Shown here one piece after another: positions 17,007-24,972 of a stretch of 64,000 bases of DNA; within the stretch, counting starts at the first letter, position 1; every line of letters starts with the position of its first letter. The notes under the pieces were generated by a model. That model had not been told where the DNA came from. It did not search any database and saw nothing but the letters and a program-made list of their open reading frames with translations. The translations under genes were made by a program, and so were the position numbers. Origin of the DNA: Sva-07 sp963707515. Lineage in GTDB: Bacteria > Actinomycetota > Acidimicrobiia > Acidimicrobiales > Ilumatobacteraceae. The stretch is taken from contig CAVPQI010000001.1 of assembly GCA_963707515.1 (NCBI GenBank), forward strand, positions 2,046,001 through 2,110,000, read 5' to 3'.

Positions 17007-17687
17007 TCACGTCGGTCCGGGCTCGACGGCGTGGCTCTCGAGGTCGTGGACGACCGAGTCCATGTGCGCCAACGTCGAACGCCGAGCGGCGTCGACGTCT
17101 CGGCGCTCGATCGCATCGAGCATGCGGGCGTGCTCGTCCCAGCTCATGGCGCCGCGAGTGTCGGCGAGCATGGAGAACACGAGCTCGGTCTGTTGGCGCA
17201 GCGGTGCGACTGTCGGTTCCAGATACTCGTTCTTCGAGGCCCGTTCGATGAGCAGGTGGAAATTGCGGTGATGCTCGGCTGCCCGGACGACGTCGTTCTG
17301 TTCGCTTGCCTGCCGGCCTGCGGCGATGCAACGGCGCATGGCGTCGAGGTCGGCGTCGGTGCGGTTCTGGGCGGCCAGCTCGGCGGCGTACGACTCGAGC
17401 ACCTGGCGCAGCTCGAGCAGCTGCCGGGCGCGGGCGGGTTCGAGTCGGCTCACGTAGGCCCCGCGTCGCGGCACGACCTCGACCAGCCCGGTGCCCTCCA
17501 ACGCCCGGATCGCCTCGCGCACCGGATTGCGCGACACGCCGAGCTGCTCGGCGAGGCGATCCTCGTACAGCCGGTCGCCTTGGGCCAGCTCCCCGCTGGA
17601 GATCATCTTGCGGATCTCATCGGCAACGACTTCTCGCAGGGTCCGGTGCGAGCTCCCGATGGTCACGACCTCAGGATACGGATCCAT
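17007..17687 (-). CDS. GntR-family regulator, FCD subfamily (second copy)
   Basis: The 226-residue winged-helix repressor has recognition helix SRNPVREAIRALE and an FCD domain (RRGAYVSRLEPARARQLLELRQVLESYAAELAAQNRT; then HHRNFHLLIERASKN). It is clearly a paralogue of the regulator at 7835-8530; the SRNPVREA recognition-helix core is identical, so overlapping operators are possible. The start overlaps the end of the upstream FAD-Rieske gene by 17 bases. I found no copy of the 13-bp palindrome in front of this operon. Confidence 0.9.
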   Translation of the reverse strand: MDPYPEVVTIGSSHRTLREVVADEIRKMISSGELAQGDRLYEDRLAEQLGVSRNPVREAIRALEGTGLVEVVPRRGAYVSRLEPARARQLLELRQVLESYAAELAAQNRTDADLDAMRRCIAAGRQASEQNDVVRAAEHHRNFHLLIERASKNEYLEPTVAPLRQQTELVFSMLADTRGAMSWDEHARMLDAIERRDVDAARRSTLAHMDSVVHDLESHAVEPGPT

Positions 17688-19221
17688 GACCCGCGCCGGT
17701 GTCGTCGTCGAGATCGACCGCTTCCAGTGGTGTCACGGCGGGGCCGTCGAGGACGGCGCCGTCGAGGTCGAAGCGAGAGCCATGGCAGGGGCAGTCCCAG
17801 CTCTGGTCGCCGTCGTTGAACTGCACCAGGCATCCGAGGTGCGTACACGTTGCACGAACCGCGTGCAGACGTCCGCTTCGGTCGCGCGACACCGCCACGT
17901 CCTTTCCGCGGCGACGGACCACCACCCCGCCGCCCGGTTCTGGGAGGGCGTCGGTTCGCCGAGCGGCGATGCGGTCGCCGACGAAGCGGCCGGCGACCTT
18001 GGCGGCGTTGGAGACGAGTTGCGTCGACAGGGTGGGGGCGATGCGGGTGGAGTCGAACACTCCGAGGTAGGGGCTGTGGGTCCCGGCGATCTGTGCGCTG
18101 ATGATCATCGCCGCCACCATGCTGGTCGTCATCCCCCACTTGTGGAAGCCGGTGGCCACGTATCGTCGGCGGCTGCGCGGGCTGAGCCGGCCGATGAACG
18201 GGGCGCCGTCGGTCGTCCGGTAGTCGAACGCCGACCACCGATGCTGTACGTCGACGCCGAACCGAGCCGTCGCCGTGTGCGTCAACGCGGCATAGTGCTG
18301 GGCGGTCGAGACGTGGTCGGTCATCGTGTGGCTCTCGCCGCCGACGAGGACCAACAGCCCGTCCGCGGATGCCCACGGTCGCAGCGACCAGCCGTCGTCG
18401 TGTGCCCAGTACATCGCGTCGAGCCCGAGGCGTGACGACGGTCCGGCGACGACGTAGGAGCGTTCGGGACGGATCCGTCCTGCGAGGAATGCCGGGTCGA
18501 CGATCGGCAGGTGCGTGGTGACGACCGCAGCGTCGCAGTGGATCTGTTGCCCACCGGCCACGACGGTGCACCCGGTGCCCGTCTCGTCGACCGCGGTGAC
18601 GGGAGTGCCTTCGACGATCGTCACGCCTCGCGCCGTCAGCGTGTCGGCCAGACCGCGACAGAGGGCGAGCGGATCGACGTGTGCCTGATCATCGAGACGG
18701 ATCGCGGCGCGCACCGGGACGGCGAGGGCCGAGCCGTCAACCAGCTGCACCGGGAGGCCGGCCGCCTGTGCTGCACGCGCCTCGTCCTCGACTGCTCCCA
18801 CACCGTCGGCGGTTGCCGCGCACGTGACCGCCGCGGCGTCCGTCCAGTCGCACGAGATGTCCATGTCGACGACGAGCGCACGCAGACGCGCGAGTGCCTC
18901 CAGGTTGGCTGCGGCGTACTGTGCCGCTGCGTCCGCACCGCGTCCCGCGGTCAACGCCGAGTAGGTCAACCCGTGGAGCGCGGTCACCTTCGCCGTGCTG
19001 TGCCCGGTGGTGCGCGCTCCCACCGCAGTCGACTCGACGACGACGACGCTGGCACCCTGTTCGGCGCAGAGCGCTGCCACGCACAGTCCCGCGAGGCCCG
19101 CGCCCGCCACGACGACGTCGGCCCGCTGAGGAGGAGTGGCGTGGTGAACCAGGCTCGGCGCGTTCGCGCCGAACCAGACCGGTGCGGGCGCCTCGGCCCC
19201 CGAGTTCGGCGTGTCGGTCAC
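17671..19221 (-). CDS. FAD-dependent oxidoreductase with C-terminal Rieske domain (YhfW-like)
   Basis: The 516-residue fusion has an N-terminal DAO-type FAD domain (ADVVVAGAGLAGLCVAALCA; then RTTGHSTAKVTALHGLTY) and a C-terminal Rieske domain with the [2Fe-2S] ligands in CTHLGC and CPCHGS. This is the architecture of Bacillus YhfW and relatives of gamma-glutamylputrescine oxidase (PuuB). The Rieske centre suggests electrons pass to an acceptor rather than to O2, which is inference. I chose GTG 19221 (VTDTPNSG); the frame is open to 19293 but with low-complexity Arg-rich sequence. First gene of the GntR-dehydrogenase operon. Confidence 0.87.
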   Translation of the reverse strand: MTDTPNSGAEAPAPVWFGANAPSLVHHATPPQRADVVVAGAGLAGLCVAALCAEQGASVVVVESTAVGARTTGHSTAKVTALHGLTYSALTAGRGADAAAQYAAANLEALARLRALVVDMDISCDWTDAAAVTCAATADGVGAVEDEARAAQAAGLPVQLVDGSALAVPVRAAIRLDDQAHVDPLALCRGLADTLTARGVTIVEGTPVTAVDETGTGCTVVAGGQQIHCDAAVVTTHLPIVDPAFLAGRIRPERSYVVAGPSSRLGLDAMYWAHDDGWSLRPWASADGLLVLVGGESHTMTDHVSTAQHYAALTHTATARFGVDVQHRWSAFDYRTTDGAPFIGRLSPRSRRRYVATGFHKWGMTTSMVAAMIISAQIAGTHSPYLGVFDSTRIAPTLSTQLVSNAAKVAGRFVGDRIAARRTDALPEPGGGVVVRRRGKDVAVSRDRSGRLHAVRATCTHLGCLVQFNDGDQSWDCPCHGSRFDLDGAVLDGPAVTPLEAVDLDDDTGAGHGSVS

Positions 19222-19343
19222 TGTGGCTCCAGTCGTCGCCCGATGGCGTCGTGGCGGCCGCGTACCCGGGCCGCACTGCACCAAACGCCACACGCGCCCG
19301 GTCGGGCGAGGGAATCGCGGAGGCGCCGTGCCAGGATGCCCCG

Positions 19344-20624
19344 ATGACCGAGGTCGACCGACAAGAGATGGTCGGCCCCACCCCGGATCGGGTCGAGCCG
19401 GCCGACCACCGAACGCTGCGACCGGGGTCGGTCGGATTCACGCTCGTCATGTCGCTGGCGATGGGCATGACCGCGCTGGCGATCGACTCGATGCTGCCGG
19501 CGTTCGGCGCCATCCGCGACGACCTCGGCCTCGAGCCCGACGCCACCGACGTCGCCGTCCTGGTCACCGCCTTCATGGTCGGCTTCGGTCTCGGTCAGTT
19601 GCCCGCCGGACTCCTCGCCGACCGCTTCGGCCGGCGCCCCGTGTTGTGGGGCGGCATCGCCGTGTACATCGTGGGAGCGATCGCCACGTCACTCGCCCCG
19701 ACGCTGGCGACGATGGCGTTGGCGCGCTTCGTGTGGGGGCTGGGGGCTGCAGGCCCGCGCATCGCCGTGACGGCGATGATCCGCGATTCGTTCGAGGGGG
19801 AGCGGATGGCTCGCCAGATGTCGAACATCATGGCGATCTTCCTCCTCATCCCGATGGTCGCCCCCGGCCTCGGCGCGGCGACGGTCGCACTCGGATCGTG
19901 GAGGTACTCGGTGTGGTTGTGCGCCGCGGTCGGCCTCGTCGTGCTGGCCCTCTCGGTGCGCTTGCCGGCGACACTCCCGCCCGGTCAACGCCGTTCTCTG
20001 GGCGTCCGCGAGATCGTCGGAAGCTGGAAGATCGTGTTGACCACCCCCGGCACCGTCGCCTATCTGGTGGCGGTGACACTCTCCACGGCGGTGTTCCTCT
20101 CCTTCTTGGCCTCGTCGGAGAACGTGTTCGACACGGTCTTCGATCTCGGCGACTGGTTCCCCCTGATCTTCGGGCTGATGGCCGTCGGCATGGCGCTCGG
20201 CACCATGCTCAACGGTCGGATCGTCGAACGGGTGGGACTCGACGGGATGTTGGCCGGAGCGTCGGGCGTCTTCCTCGCCGGCTCGGCGGCGATGGTCGCG
20301 GTGTCGTTGCTGACCGATGGCGTGCCGACGTTCGCCGTGTTCGCTCCCGTACTGCTGGTGACACTGATCTCGGTCCAGGTGATGACGATCAACGCCAACA
20401 CGGCAGCGATGGTGCCGCTCGGTCACGTCGCCGGGTCGGCTGCGTCGCTGTTGGGGATGTTCCCGCTCGTCGTCGGTTCGCTGCTCGGGTCGTTCATCGA
20501 CCGCCGCTTCGACGGCACGATCGCACCGATCTCGGCGGCGTTCCTGACGTCGTCGGTGTGTGTCTTCGTCGCCGTCCGCGTGGCCGCCGCCCGTAGCCGG
20601 GCCGACCGACCCGCCACCGTGTGA
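19344..20624 (+). CDS. MFS drug-resistance type transporter (Bcr/CflA-like)
   Basis: The 426-residue protein has 12 predicted spans. The first includes DSMLPAFGAIRDDL, typical of Bcr/CflA and 12-TMS drug:H+ antiporters, and the loop 2-3 motif is GLLADRFGRRPVL. A further conserved segment (RFVWGLGAAGPRIAVTAMIRD) matches motif-C-like sequence. It is divergent from the FAD-Rieske operon with about 120 bases between. Probably exports small hydrophobic molecules; a link to the nearby catabolic genes is possible but not shown. Confidence 0.88.
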   Translation: MTEVDRQEMVGPTPDRVEPADHRTLRPGSVGFTLVMSLAMGMTALAIDSMLPAFGAIRDDLGLEPDATDVAVLVTAFMVGFGLGQLPAGLLADRFGRRPVLWGGIAVYIVGAIATSLAPTLATMALARFVWGLGAAGPRIAVTAMIRDSFEGERMARQMSNIMAIFLLIPMVAPGLGAATVALGSWRYSVWLCAAVGLVVLALSVRLPATLPPGQRRSLGVREIVGSWKIVLTTPGTVAYLVAVTLSTAVFLSFLASSENVFDTVFDLGDWFPLIFGLMAVGMALGTMLNGRIVERVGLDGMLAGASGVFLAGSAAMVAVSLLTDGVPTFAVFAPVLLVTLISVQVMTINANTAAMVPLGHVAGSAASLLGMFPLVVGSLLGSFIDRRFDGTIAPISAAFLTSSVCVFVAVRVAAARSRADRPATV

Positions 20625-20685
20625 GACGACGGCGTCCGGCCGTCAGGCTCGTGGCGCCGTGGCGCTTTGCCAGCGCGAGGGACCG

Positions 20686-21555
20686 TCAGGTCGGCCAGGT
20701 GACGCGTGCCGGATACCCGCCATCGGCGACGATCAGGTCGCACCACGGGTCGAGCAGATCGAACAACCGCGGCGCATCCGATCCGAGCGCGGCCACGAGG
20801 CGCCCCTCCATCCGATCCGTCGCATCGTCGAGGCCCTCGCGCAGTCGGCGGCCGGCATCGGTCAGCTCGTCGTCGTCGAGCAGACCGCGCGACCGGAGTC
20901 GGTCACACGCCGCGTCGAGTTCGTCCTCGGTCCAACCACGGGAACGGACCCACGACTTGAGCGGCTGGCCGCGCCACGGGTCGGTCAACAGGCCCACCTC
21001 GCAGGCGTCGAGGTCAGCCTCGATCCACGCCGCGATGTGGCTGTCACCCCGGTGCTCGCGCACCTGATCGGCGGCACGCCAGAAGGCACCCATCGGATCG
21101 TCCGGATAGCCGAGGGACTGCAACCCGGAGAACAGGGCGCGCCCTTCACCCGGTGCAGCGTCGACCATCCGCCGCAACACCTCGGTCGCCCAACCCAGAC
21201 CCTCGGGTTCATCACCGATGAGTCGACGCAACGAGGCAACGGCACCGCGTTGGCGTGCGGCGAGCACCGTCGGCTGATCTGCGCGGCGCCAGCCGTCGGC
21301 GACCGCGGCGACGACCATCGGCCGCTTGAACACACCGAACGCCGACGCAACGAGATGTCCGTCGACGTGCGGGCCGAGGCACGCACCGCGGCTCGTGAAG
21401 TAGGCCACCCCGTCGGGATACTGCACCTTGCCCGACGACCGGGTCGACGGTTCGAACCCGATCTCGTGGAGCGCGGAATGCACCTCGGGCGCGAAGTACA
21501 CGTTGGCGGCGATCGGTTCGACGACATCCCAGATCCGCCGGGCAACGTTGGTCAT
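20686..21555 (-). CDS. SCO6745-family helix-turn-helix protein
   Basis: The 289-residue soluble protein resembles the actinobacterial SCO6745 family: RRIWDVVEPIAANVYFAPEVHSALHEIGF at the N-terminus, YFTSRGACLGPHVDGHLVASAFGVF in the middle, and a C-terminal winged-helix-like part (WTEDELDAACDRLRSRGLLDDD). The family has no settled biochemical role. ATG 21555 was chosen over GTG 21564. It stands alone on the minus strand, with a 127-bp gap to the MetF-like gene upstream. Confidence 0.75.
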   Translation of the reverse strand: MTNVARRIWDVVEPIAANVYFAPEVHSALHEIGFEPSTRSSGKVQYPDGVAYFTSRGACLGPHVDGHLVASAFGVFKRPMVVAAVADGWRRADQPTVLAARQRGAVASLRRLIGDEPEGLGWATEVLRRMVDAAPGEGRALFSGLQSLGYPDDPMGAFWRAADQVREHRGDSHIAAWIEADLDACEVGLLTDPWRGQPLKSWVRSRGWTEDELDAACDRLRSRGLLDDDELTDAGRRLREGLDDATDRMEGRLVAALGSDAPRLFDLLDPWCDLIVADGGYPARVTWPT

Positions 21556-21682
21556 GTTGCGCACCGTACCGGGCGCCCGGGCAGGGTGACCTCAGCCGCG
21601 CCGGCGGGCGCTCGCAGCTCGCCGTCGGGGAGCGAGTCGAGGCAGGGTCCGCGGTCGGCGGCATCGGCTGTGTCGGCGGCGC

Positions 21683-22708
21683 TCACCGGGGTTCACCGTT
21701 CAACTCGACCTTGGCCACGGCGACGAAGTCGCCGGTGAGCCGCAGCCGATCCCACGGGTCGAGTCCTCCGGCACCGCCCGACAGGTTGATCCCCGCGAAG
21801 CGGGAGCTCGCCGCAACGGCACGGATGAACCGTCGACTCGCCTCGAGTCCCGCGCACTCCTCGGCGTCGGCTTCGATGATCTCGTCGAGAAAGCCGTGCG
21901 GCAGGCGCAGGCCAGGGAATGCGGCGAGGCCCAGCGCCGCCCGACGATCGGCCACCATCGGGACGGGAGCGATGAGCGGCAGGGTCGCCCCCGATGCTCG
22001 ACAGGAATCGGCGAACGCGGTCAGTTCGGCGGGGTCACCCGCATGGTTGAGGACGCACAGCGCTGCGCCGGCGCGCTGTTTGGTGGCGAGGCGCTCGGCT
22101 CGCGGCCCCGGACTGGCTGGCGACTCGGCGACCGTCGCCGGGACGCCGGCAGCGACGGCGGCTCCGATCAACGTCATCGCCTCGGCGCCGAATCGCGCGG
22201 GTCGATCGATGCCCATGGCCGCCGGGTGATCGCCGGTGACACAGTGGATCGCGGTCACGCCGGCATCGCGGTACTCCTCGATCAGCGCCGCCGCCGCCCC
22301 CACATCGCGGTCGCGACCGGTCACGGTGGCGATGACACCGACGCCCCCGGCGCGCAGGATCCTGATGACCTCCGGCGCCGGCAGCACCCCTGCATCGTCG
22401 GCCCGCGCGGCGTTGTCGACGTGCTCGCCCAGCAGCGCGACGCAGCCCTGGAGTGTGTCGGCCGTGCGCTGCCACAGCTCGCGGTGGTCGCCGAGCCAGC
22501 CCTCTGGCGCGCGGACATCGACGATGATCGACGGCTCTTCGAGCTCGAGCGACGGGAGCGCCACCGGTTCGCGGACGCCCGGTTGCGGATGCGCTTCGAG
22601 GAACGGGCACGGGCGCCCGTCCACCTCACACCCTCCATCGTTGCGCACCCCTCCGCACGGGCCGTACACCATCGATTTCGGGCATCGGTCCCGAGCGCTG
22701 TCGGTCAT
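21683..22708 (-). CDS. MetV-like zinc-ribbon domain fused to MetF-like (methylene-THF reductase) barrel
   Basis: The 341-residue protein starts with an MTHFR_C/MetV-like Cys cluster (CPKSMVYGPCGG, then CEVDGRPCPF) and continues into a divergent methylenetetrahydrofolate-reductase TIM barrel (GVGVIATVTGRD, IHCVTGDHPAAMG, then FAGINLSGGAGGLDPW). Normally the Cys domain is a separate protein or follows the MetF barrel. The usual SFEFFPP start of MetF with its catalytic Glu is replaced by SIIVDVRAP, so classical activity is uncertain. Its ATG overlaps the stop of the upstream methyltransferase (ATGA at 22705), suggesting a shared one-carbon or methyl-transfer role. Confidence 0.75.
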   Translation of the reverse strand: MTDSARDRCPKSMVYGPCGGVRNDGGCEVDGRPCPFLEAHPQPGVREPVALPSLELEEPSIIVDVRAPEGWLGDHRELWQRTADTLQGCVALLGEHVDNAARADDAGVLPAPEVIRILRAGGVGVIATVTGRDRDVGAAAALIEEYRDAGVTAIHCVTGDHPAAMGIDRPARFGAEAMTLIGAAVAAGVPATVAESPASPGPRAERLATKQRAGAALCVLNHAGDPAELTAFADSCRASGATLPLIAPVPMVADRRAALGLAAFPGLRLPHGFLDEIIEADAEECAGLEASRRFIRAVAASSRFAGINLSGGAGGLDPWDRLRLTGDFVAVAKVELNGEPR

Positions 22709-23394
22709 CGCGTGGCCACGAGCATGATCGGTGCGATCCGCCCCTCCGCGATGGCGCGACCCACCTCCTCTTCGTCAGGATCACTCGCGCTGTCGTCGTG
22801 GACGACTTCGCTCGCGTGCGCCCAGCTCGACGGCGTCTCCACCGACACCGCCGATGTCTGATCGATCGTCCAGCTGTCCGAGACCATCGCCGTCAGCGCG
22901 TCCACGGTGGGGAACGTGCTTCCCCCGGCGAGCACCGGGTTGTCGCCCGTCGAGCAGTACTCGATGAGCCCGAGCGCGTCGGCGATCCGGTGTGCTTCGC
23001 GGAGGACGGCTCGAGGATCGTCGACCACGGAGACGACGCCGAGCAGCAGTGCGACATCGAACGCGTCGTCGACGAACGGTGTGGGGTCGGCGTCGGACAC
23101 GACCATCGGGCCGCCGAAGAGGTCCACGGCTGCGGTCGCGGCACGCTGCTGTGGCTCGACGGCGAAGACCGTGCAGCCGTAGCGGGACTGCATCCACGCG
23201 CTCGGTCCGCCGAGTCCGGCACCCAGGTCGGCAACTCTCGATGAACTGCTGAGGCGAAGGTTCTCGGCGAGCCAGGCGAGGGCAACCGGGTTGCCCGAAC
23301 CGCGGCACGCCGCGGCGATCCGATCATCCGGAGCGAGGTCGGTGATGCGATCGGCGATCTCTGCTGCTTGTTTGCCGAACTCGCTCTCGCTCAT
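22705..23394 (-). CDS. class I SAM-dependent methyltransferase
   Basis: The 229-residue protein has motif I VADLGAGLGGPSAWM (about residues 54-68), an acidic strand-2 end (FAVEPQ) and motif IV DVALLLGVVSVVDD. The C-terminal third is acidic and less conserved. The substrate is unknown. It is the first gene of a two-gene operon with the MetV/MetF-like fusion (4-base overlap), so a methyl acceptor connected with folate chemistry is an attractive but untested idea. Confidence 0.82.
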   Translation of the reverse strand: MSESEFGKQAAEIADRITDLAPDDRIAAACRGSGNPVALAWLAENLRLSSSSRVADLGAGLGGPSAWMQSRYGCTVFAVEPQQRAATAAVDLFGGPMVVSDADPTPFVDDAFDVALLLGVVSVVDDPRAVLREAHRIADALGLIEYCSTGDNPVLAGGSTFPTVDALTAMVSDSWTIDQTSAVSVETPSSWAHASEVVHDDSASDPDEEEVGRAIAEGRIAPIMLVATR

Positions 23395-23541
23395 GGTCGA
23401 CGCTCCATGTCAGCACTCGAACTGCCCGTGGTGTCCGCCGACGTCCGATACCCCGGCCAGTTCGCTCCAAACCGCGCCAGGCGCCGAGACCGACCCGACA
23501 TCGGGCACGGCGCGCTCGGCCGTGGGCGGCGACGCGAATCC

Positions 23542-24084
23542 TCAACGGTGGTGGCCGGCTCCGGCGACTGGTTGGCCGAACGCCCGTATCACGAGCTCCT
23601 CGAGACGTGCGACGCTGGCGCGGACGCGGTCGGGGTTGCGCCCATCGAGCACGTGGACGACGACCGCGGGCGGATCGAGCGTGGCGTCGATGGCCAGCGT
23701 GCCAGGAGTGGCAGTGATTGCCGACGCGATGACGCTCAGCAGTGCCGCGGAGGTGACATGAACCTCGACGGTGACGATGTCAGGGTGGACAAAACGTTGC
23801 GGGGCGAGAACGCTGCGGGCGACGGCGATGGTCGAAACCACGAGCTGTGCGAGGAAATAGCAGACGAGGCGGGCGCAGGCGAACGGCCTGAACACGGCGG
23901 TTCCCGGTTGAACCCGACCGCTGACGCCGCTCACCAGTGAGGCGATCACCAGGCCGCCGACGACACTTGCGATCGACAGGTCCTGCCACAACAGGACCCA
24001 CAAGATGGTCAGCCAGGCGATCAGGACGGGTCGCAGCGATCGTGGTCGTCGGGTGCGTCCTGAACGGGTGCGGCTGTCGATCAC
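23542..24084 (-). CDS. mnhE: Na+/H+ antiporter subunit E (MnhE/MrpE) family protein, isolated
   Basis: The 180-residue protein has two N-terminal hydrophobic spans (VLIAWLTILWVLLWQDLSI and the following glycine-rich span) and the C-terminal soluble domain typical of MrpE (SAALLSVIASAITATPGTLAIDATLDPPAVVVHVLDG). I selected GTG 24084 because the open frame to 24210 is not membrane-like. MrpE normally needs subunits A-D, F and G; none is present on either side here, so partners must be elsewhere or the gene is a remnant. Confidence 0.8.
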   Translation of the reverse strand: MIDSRTRSGRTRRPRSLRPVLIAWLTILWVLLWQDLSIASVVGGLVIASLVSGVSGRVQPGTAVFRPFACARLVCYFLAQLVVSTIAVARSVLAPQRFVHPDIVTVEVHVTSAALLSVIASAITATPGTLAIDATLDPPAVVVHVLDGRNPDRVRASVARLEELVIRAFGQPVAGAGHHR

Positions 24085-24443
24085 GGAGTACCTCCGCCGA
24101 CCAGACTTCCCGGCACACCAAATTGGGCGGCTCGAGCGTAGCGCTGCCTCCTGGACGAGCGGTCCGGTGGCTGCGGCGACCGCCGGCACGATTGTCGCCC
24201 TCGCCCTCATCAGGCTGCTGTATCGCTCGTCCGAACCGGAGACCGACCATGCCTGAACGCCTCGACGTGCACCCTGTCGACGTTCACAGGGGCCGATACC
24301 AGTGCACTGTCGCCGGTGCGATGGATCACATCAGCCGCCCCGCACCGCTTCGGACGGTGGCTCGCGCCTGCTGTTCAATGCGAGGATCTGGTGGGTGGTC
24401 GGATGCGGTCAATACGCTGGACTTATCCAGCTGACTCGCAGAG
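24085..24443. other. intergenic region without a recognisable gene
   Basis: About 360 bases between the MnhE-like start and the tRNA gene. Short open frames on the plus strand have no recognisable product. I see no clear promoter, repeat or RNA structure. Confidence 0.5.
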
Positions 24444-24514
24444 AGCGGATGACGGGAATCGAACCCGCGTTCTCAGCTTGGGAAGCTGATGTTCTACCAT
24501 TGAACTACATCCGC
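24444..24514 (-). tRNA. tRNA-Gly (anticodon CCC)
   Basis: Reading the minus strand, a 7-bp acceptor stem GCGGATG/CATCCGC, a D-arm GTTC-AATGGTA-GAAC, an anticodon stem TCAGC/GCTGA around loop TTCCCAA (anticodon CCC) and a T-arm containing GGTTCGATTCC fold into a standard glycine tRNA. CCA is not encoded. It decodes GGG codons. No integrase or direct-repeat attachment site is seen next to it. Confidence 0.95.
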
Positions 24515-24579
24515 GAAGAGCCCTGACGTTAGCGGGCTGGGGACGTGGATGACGATCGGCGAGGCGCCGATCCGGGCGA

Positions 24580-24900
24580 TCAGGCCCCGCGGGCGCTGAT
24601 CGTTGCCTGGTCGTACGGCTCGATCATGATGCATTCACCGGGGCACTCCTCGGCCGCTTCGACCGCCGTGTCGATCAGCGAATCGGGGATGCGAGCGACG
24701 CCGCGGCCGCTGTCGGGGCCGTGACCGGCACCTTCGACGCCGTCGAAGACGATCGTCGAGCCGAAGTGGGCGGCCTCTTCCTTGACGACCCACAAGCCGT
24801 CGTCGCGGCCGACGAACACGTCCGGGCAGATCTCCGAGCAGATGCCGTCGCCGGTGCACAGGTCCTGGTCGATCCACACCATCAATGCCGTTGCAGCCAT
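24580..24900 (-). CDS. ferredoxin (single Fe-S cluster type)
   Basis: The 106-residue acidic protein has a cluster motif CTGDGICSEICPDVF near residues 15-29 and the distant Cys in EECPGECIMIE near the C-terminus. This is the small actinobacterial [3Fe-4S]/[4Fe-4S] ferredoxin that often serves cytochromes P450 or other oxygenases. An extra loop of about 25 residues lies between the two cluster parts. The start MAATALMVW at 24900 is preferred over the longer frame to 24954. No partner oxidoreductase is adjacent. Confidence 0.88.
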   Translation of the reverse strand: MAATALMVWIDQDLCTGDGICSEICPDVFVGRDDGLWVVKEEAAHFGSTIVFDGVEGAGHGPDSGRGVARIPDSLIDTAVEAAEECPGECIMIEPYDQATISARGA

Positions 24901-24972
24901 GGCGTCCGTTCTACACGGTTCCGTGCCGACTCGCGCGATGCGTCGCCGCGCCACTCGTGCGGCGACGCACGT

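Noticed and set aside
24444..24514. Integration site at the tRNA-Gly gene
   Set aside because: No integrase, no duplicated tRNA 3' end and no mobile genes nearby.
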